64,000 nucleotides of DNA, taken from assembly GCF_034190915.1 (NCBI RefSeq), contig NW_026947514.1:8592201-8656200 (forward strand), written 5' to 3'. The DNA is from Cavia porcellus (Eukaryota > Chordata > Mammalia > Rodentia > Caviidae). Below are positions 59,403 to 64,000 of the stretch, one piece after another. The position numbers and the translations under genes are program-made. Numbering within the stretch: position 1 is the first letter of the stretch; every line of letters starts with the position of its first letter. The notes under the pieces were generated by a model. The model did no database searches and had not been told where the DNA came from. It saw nothing but the letters and a program-made list of their open reading frames with translations.

Positions 59403-61554
59403 CTGAAAAAAAAAACAAAACAAGAAAAAACAGAACAGGAGAAGCCAGGCTGAGCCCACGCAGGCACTTTGGAAGCCCCAAGGGTGAGGTGGCTGTGTTT
59501 TTCCTTGGGTCCATCCTTTCCACATCACTTTCTGGACAAAGTGAGGGGCTGGTGGCTAAAACCCAGGGGCCCTCAGAGGCCCCCTTATTTACAGTACCCG
59601 GGACTTAACTCATAGCATTGGTGAATGGGGGGACTAAGTGGGTTCCCCAGGGACAAATCTGTCCAATTTTTTGCTCCAGCCAAGCTCCTGGCTTCTTAGA
59701 CGCCCGCTTCTCCAGGGCCCTGTGGATTGTGGTCTCCCCACCGGCCCACAGCGCTCGTCAGGGCTGCGAGCATCGGCTGTCCACATCACTGCTCAGCTGC
59801 TAAATCACCCGGGGCCTCCCTCGGGGCGGCAGATGTTTCTGGGTTTTGGCCAAGAGCTTTGTGCACAGCTACCTCAGGTTGAGGGGAGTGGGGGCTGAGG
59901 AAGGAAGTGAAACTTCTGACAAAGTTAGCTTTGCACGCTCACGTGCCTGGAGAAAACTCCCCTTACAGGTAAGTCCATCAGCCTCCACTGGGCAGGACCC
60001 AGCTGGCAGGGAAGTGGAGGCTTGCTCTTGACTGGGCTGCAGAATTGAAGGCTCCCAACATATGCCAAGGCCAGGGAGAGGCTGCTCCCCTAGTCTCTGG
60101 CAACAGAGCAGGGATCCCCGAGTTGCCAGGCACAGAACAAGGTACCAGGACACATTTTTTTCAGGGGACATTGCTGGCTCCTTCTGACCTGCTAGGAAAC
60201 CCAATGCTGTTTTATTGAGGCAATGGGTTACCCTTCCCTAGAACTCCTCTCCCAATTTGCGCAGGTTCTTCCCAGAGTGCCTGACGGGCTTGGCAGAAAC
60301 GATGGGAGGGAGGGTGATGAGATCAGATCTGAGAACAGAAGTGGGGCTCTTGAGGCTCCACGGCTGAAACAGATCCCTCTGGGTAGACACAATGGGTCAC
60401 CAAGCCCAGACCACACCGTCGGGTCTAGAATAGGATTCTCAACCTGGACACCACTGGCATTTGGGATGGGATCAGTCTGTCCCTGAATGTGTGACCACGA
60501 GTGGGACATTTCTGGATGCCATGTCAAAGGATGCTAATGGCAGTAAGCGGTTAGAGTCTGTACTCTGCAATGCACAGGCTGACTCCCCACAGGCAAAGAA
60601 CTACCTGACCCGAAATGTCAGCAGTGCCGAGACAGAACCTCAGGAGAAAAGGACCAATCTACGTGTAGCAGATATTTGCATCATTGTGAGGTTTGGCTCC
60701 CATCTAAAGTGGAGCAAATGTCAGCACCATAGCTTGTGTAATTCAACTTCCTTGATACCTAAAGAAGGTTCTAGAAGCCTACACTGGTTGAGATAGTCTC
60801 AGGTCAGGTACTAGGATCTGGCTGCCAAAAGTCCTTTGTCTTCAGTCTTTCTGATTCTTAGTGATCGTACCAGTTAATATGATGAGAGGCTAGTTAAACT
60901 TTAATTTTCTGGTTTCCATTTTTGCCTATCATAGGCACCTCAAAAACACTGGGCATTTTTCTTAATCACCAAATTATATTTGCTTTTAAAAAAAGATACT
61001 GCTCAGTTACATGCATGAATCAGTCTGAGTCACTGACAAAGGAATGTCAGCCTTCAATGGTTCCTGTCACAGGAACCCCATCTGTGTGCATGGGCATGCA
61101 GATACCTACTCTTACGGTATGGTTCTTAAATGGTCCCAGGGGCCCATGTGCTACAGGCTTGACTGCCAGCCTATGCAAGGATTAGGAGGTGGCAGAACCC
61201 TCAGGAAGTAAAGCCCGGTAGAAGGCAGTGACGTCATTGGCAGGGGGTGTGACCCTGAAGGGAATATTGGAGACCTGACCCTTCCACCCCTCTCTCATTT
61301 CGCTTCCTGGGCCCACGAGATGAGCAGTGACATTGCCACATGTGCCTTCATGATGATCCGGCTCTTTACAGCCCAAAGTCATGGGGCCCAGCAGCCACGG
61401 ACAGCAACTTCTACAACTAGGGGTCAAGATAAGCCTTTCTTCCTTCAAGTTGTTTGTCTCGGGTATTTTGTCACAGAGACAGGAAACCAGGATACCTTCA
61501 GCAGTGATTTCCTTTGCATACTGTTTTTCCCCGATCCCTGCAAGATGTACTTAC
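59403..61554 (-). other. CLMN: CLMN intron within CH1
   Basis: Contains a MaLR LTR remnant (61,190-61,498) ending about 55 bases from the 61,555 exon donor. The rest is unassigned. Confidence 0.85.
61190..61498 (+). mobile_element. MaLR-type LTR remnant
   Basis: CAGTGACGTCATTGGCAGGG, GGGTGTGACCCTGAAGGGAA, CCCAAAGTCATGGGGCCCAG, CAAGATAAGCCTTTCTTCCT and TCGGGTATTTTGTCACAGAG are the ordered landmarks of a MaLR LTR, 5'-truncated. No coding sequence. Confidence 0.72.
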
Positions 61555-61650
61555 CAGATTCCGCCCAGACAGGACTTCTAACAAAGCCATTAGGATTTTG
61601 CCATCTTGTATGTCAACGAACAGGTCTGTAACTTCTAGAGGTGGGTCACA
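61555..61650 (-). CDS. CLMN: CLMN exon (CH1 core), calmin
   Basis: Encodes 32 residues from CDPPLEV to SGRNL (residues 1-32 of the part seen here). It covers the VDIQDGKILMALLEVLSG core of the first calponin-homology domain, the conserved region that packs the CH fold and contributes to F-actin binding. The acceptor is CCCACAG|TGT and the donor CTG|GTAAGT, both at codon boundaries (phase 0). It is close to human calmin as recalled (CNPPLEVKD there, CDPPLEVTD here). An upstream exon must supply the start of CH1. Confidence 0.96.
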
Positions 61651-64000
61651 CTGTGGGAGAGGAAGAAAGGAGTGTGATCTGTGTAATTCACAAAACTACG
61701 TCGGAGATGCACTCTCGATGCAGGAGGAAACTTCCAGACACCACTGTCTGTCAATAGGAAGCCCCTCAGAAGAGGCAGGAAGCCTGTCTTCTGGACATGA
61801 TACCCATGCATGGCCACTTGATAGGTGAGCTGGGCAGAAGATTCAGCCACAGTGGGATAACTGAGTAAGTGACCTTTAGCTCTCAGACCCCATGATTAGA
61901 TTCACAGCCCTGTTTCTGCTGAAGGGGAAAAGAAGTGGTATATCCTGATAGCCTCCACCACTGGGCAAAATAATTCTAGTAGGATTCACAGGAAGTTATC
62001 TAGTGGAAGTCCTTCATTTCACATTTGGGGAAACTGAGTCTCCAAGCAGCTAGGTAAGGGTTCCAGCATTTGGTCAGGTAGCTTTTCAGTATAGTACCAG
62101 CTCCTGGATAGGGCCCCACTACCTGAACACAGGTGTGCCCAGATCCACACTTCAGTGGCACAGCTAGTGGTCAGTTATAACACTCTAGGATTGGCCACTG
62201 GCAGGGTCCCCTCACCCCAGGCTCTGCAGACAACACCAGTTTGATCATCATTTCCCTAACACGGCATGATTGGGCTCAATGGAACCTTAGGGTGCAGGAT
62301 CCAGATACAGCAATCTTCCTGAGCTCCCAGCCTGAGTGAAGACCCCCCCCCACTTTTGGAACTGGGGCTTTGGCTGGGTTAGAGCAGCTGGTGTGGAAGC
62401 TCTGACTGCTCCTGGGGATGGAAAACTGGCGTTCACAGAGAAGGCAGGACTTAGGGGTGCAGTGACCCGGGGCAGTGGCAGCCCTACCCAGCCAGAGACC
62501 TGGTGAAGAGAAAAATCTTGGAATCACAGTGCCTTGGCATCCAGCCACCTTCTCCTCCGGGAAAGTCTCCTTCCGCCCCCGGCAGCCTCGGAGGGCCCAT
62601 GTTTTATTTTTTATTAAGGAAGGTGGCATTTCCTTACACTTTATACGAGTCCCTGTGCCCCCAGTTAGTTAAAATACAGGGCGATTCCACCCACAGGTGC
62701 ACAGAAAAGGGCTTTGCTTCAAGAGCAGCAGCGACTTTGAACTAAAAGGCAAACTGTTTTCTTTGCAAACTCCCGAAGCTGCACGGCACATTCCACCCCG
62801 GCGAGCAGCGTCAAGTTACCGAGGCTCTTACAAACCTCATTCCCGCTAATGCCAGGCAGAAAATGAGAGGCCCCGACAAAACAGCCCTGATGAATGGACT
62901 AACAAAATTTCCAGTTACCAGCCTGACCGTTCGGGCCTGACTCTGGACTCGGAGCCGAGCATAGTTTCCACTGGCTGCTCCTGCAGCGGCATCACACAGG
63001 GCCTGGCCGGGCGCCACAGGGCTGGACGCAGGAGAGGGATTGAAACGGCTCCAGGCAAAACACTGGAGCCAGCGTTCAGGGGATCGGTATGGCCGAATCA
63101 ACAGCTCCCCCAGGGCTTTCTGCATGATCGAACTCCTTCGGTAAATTAGGGAACTTTTCCAGAAGCCCAGAGACTCAGTAAATATTCCTGACAGCCTTCA
63201 AATTGCAGTTAAGCCCAATTCACCAAGGAGTTCCTGGGTTTCCTTCCCATGAAAGGCTGTTCTTGAAAGTCTCAGGCTTGGAAACATGGCTGTTAATTTG
63301 GGCCTGTTTATTACGCATCAGCTTCAGGTGTTATCTGATTTATTTTCAGAGCTGGCGCTGCCCACCTGCCCCAGAGAAGGGGCAGCAGCCTGACTGAGGA
63401 GAAAACCCTGAAATGATAAATGCTAACAGAGGTTCACTTTGGGTGGTGGCTGAGTGTGGGGGATTTGCTATATGACCCTCTGTTCTTTTTTGTATTTATT
63501 TTTTAATTAAAAAAAGAAAGAAAGAAATACTCCACAGCTCTTTTTGGTCCCCCAGTAGGAATTTCCAGCCACCCTGACATACATCAGGCATTAATTTAGG
63601 ACTTCAGTGAACTCGAGTTTAGGGACTGCCCCCCCTTAAAAAAATAACACTTCACTTTATGAGCAATGCCAAAAATGCACCAATAGGCAAACCCACCAGC
63701 AAGAGACTGATAACCCTTCGTGCACTATGTGAATTTGTCCACTCGAAGAGGTGGACATTGGTGAGTTAGGAGACAGTGCCACGCTAACCATTCTGCAGTG
63801 GGGGGAGCAGAGGGTCAGGTGCCTGCTCAGGAAACAGTCCAGCCTGAAGGTGGATCGTGTGAATCCAAATTCTCCCTAAAATCCCATCTATCTTTCTCCG
63901 CTTTCTAATCATCACAATGATTTCCTCTGAGAGCAGCCAACAGTAAGCCACACCTTTTAAAAGGAGAACAGGGACATAAGAGAAACCCCTGATCGCGGTG
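61651..64000 (-). other. CLMN: CLMN intron, upstream part (partial)
   Basis: No CLMN exon found here; the exon with the start of CH1 must lie to the right. An MIR fragment is at 61,985-62,095 and an AT-rich LINE-like piece near 63,405-63,525. The remainder is unassigned. Confidence 0.7.
61985..62095 (+). mobile_element. MIR SINE fragment
   Basis: TTCACATTTGGGGAAACTGA then CTCCAAGCAGCTAGGTAAGG corresponds to the MIR 'gaaactgaggc' core. Short and old. Confidence 0.45.

Larger units (their letters stand above)
41100..64000 (-). other. CLMN: CLMN gene, 11 of about 13 exons
   Basis: Calmin is a tail-anchored membrane protein with two tandem calponin-homology domains (an actin-binding module) at the N terminus, a long low-complexity middle and a single C-terminal transmembrane helix. 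Eleven exons in this window match human calmin, as I remember it, in order. All have AG/GT boundaries and compatible phases and encode 926 residues ending in a stop. The start codon and first roughly 48 residues (through the RWINLHLEK-like part of CH1) are absent. I looked for that exon between 61,651 and 64,000 and did not find it, so it lies to the right. DICER1 lies downstream on the same strand, as in human. Confidence 0.96.

Noticed and set aside
62811..63125. A 104-codon minus-strand frame as the missing N-terminal CLMN exon
   Set aside because: It has no RWINLHLEK-like CH1 start or other calmin N-terminal sequence.

Overview
The window is nuclear DNA of a non-murid rodent. It contains the promoter end of one gene and most of a second gene. 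Both are transcribed on the minus strand, right to left. The rodent call rests on many ID-type SINEs (tRNA-Ala-derived; antisense copies end in a TAAATCCCCAGCCCC-like motif), B1 (7SL-derived) SINEs and B1+ID dimers, with MaLR LTRs and decayed L1 pieces. I saw no typical mouse/rat B2 elements. I cannot name the species. No bacterial, phage or CRISPR-like content is present.

Left part (1-15,560): the start of DICER1. A CpG island at about 14,530-15,560 carries non-coding exon 1 of DICER1 (minus strand, ending at 14,935 with a CTGCAG|GTGAGG donor). I recognise this exon from the human DICER1 5'UTR. It holds three short upstream ORFs and a GCC/GGC repeat. Bases 1-14,934 are the start of DICER1 intron 1. 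No DICER1 coding exon was found there; the coding exons should lie beyond the left edge. The intron holds SINEs, a GAA/TTC microsatellite, L1 fragments and a palindromic mariner-derived element.

Middle (15,560 to about 32,600, possibly 41,100): DICER1-CLMN intergenic DNA, filled with SINEs, L1 fragments, MaLR/ERVL LTRs and a second copy of the same palindromic mariner element. A repeat-poor AT-rich block at 32,600-33,400 with a plausible minus-strand poly(A) site may be the far end of a very long CLMN 3'UTR.

Right part (41,100-64,000): eleven coding exons of CLMN (calmin), in correct order with consistent splice phases. They run from the middle of the first calponin-homology (CH) domain (61,650) to the C-terminal membrane anchor and stop codon (41,100). 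They encode 926 residues. The first two exons (start codon and start of CH1) must lie to the right of the window. The product is a tandem-CH actin-binding, tail-anchored membrane protein. The gene order CLMN upstream of DICER1, both on one strand, matches human 14q32.13 as I recall it.

No undescribed gene system was found. The most interesting items are a palindromic mariner-derived element present twice, an ID-spacer-ID unit apparently retrotransposed as one piece, the conserved-looking uORF set in DICER1 exon 1, and the candidate long CLMN 3'UTR.
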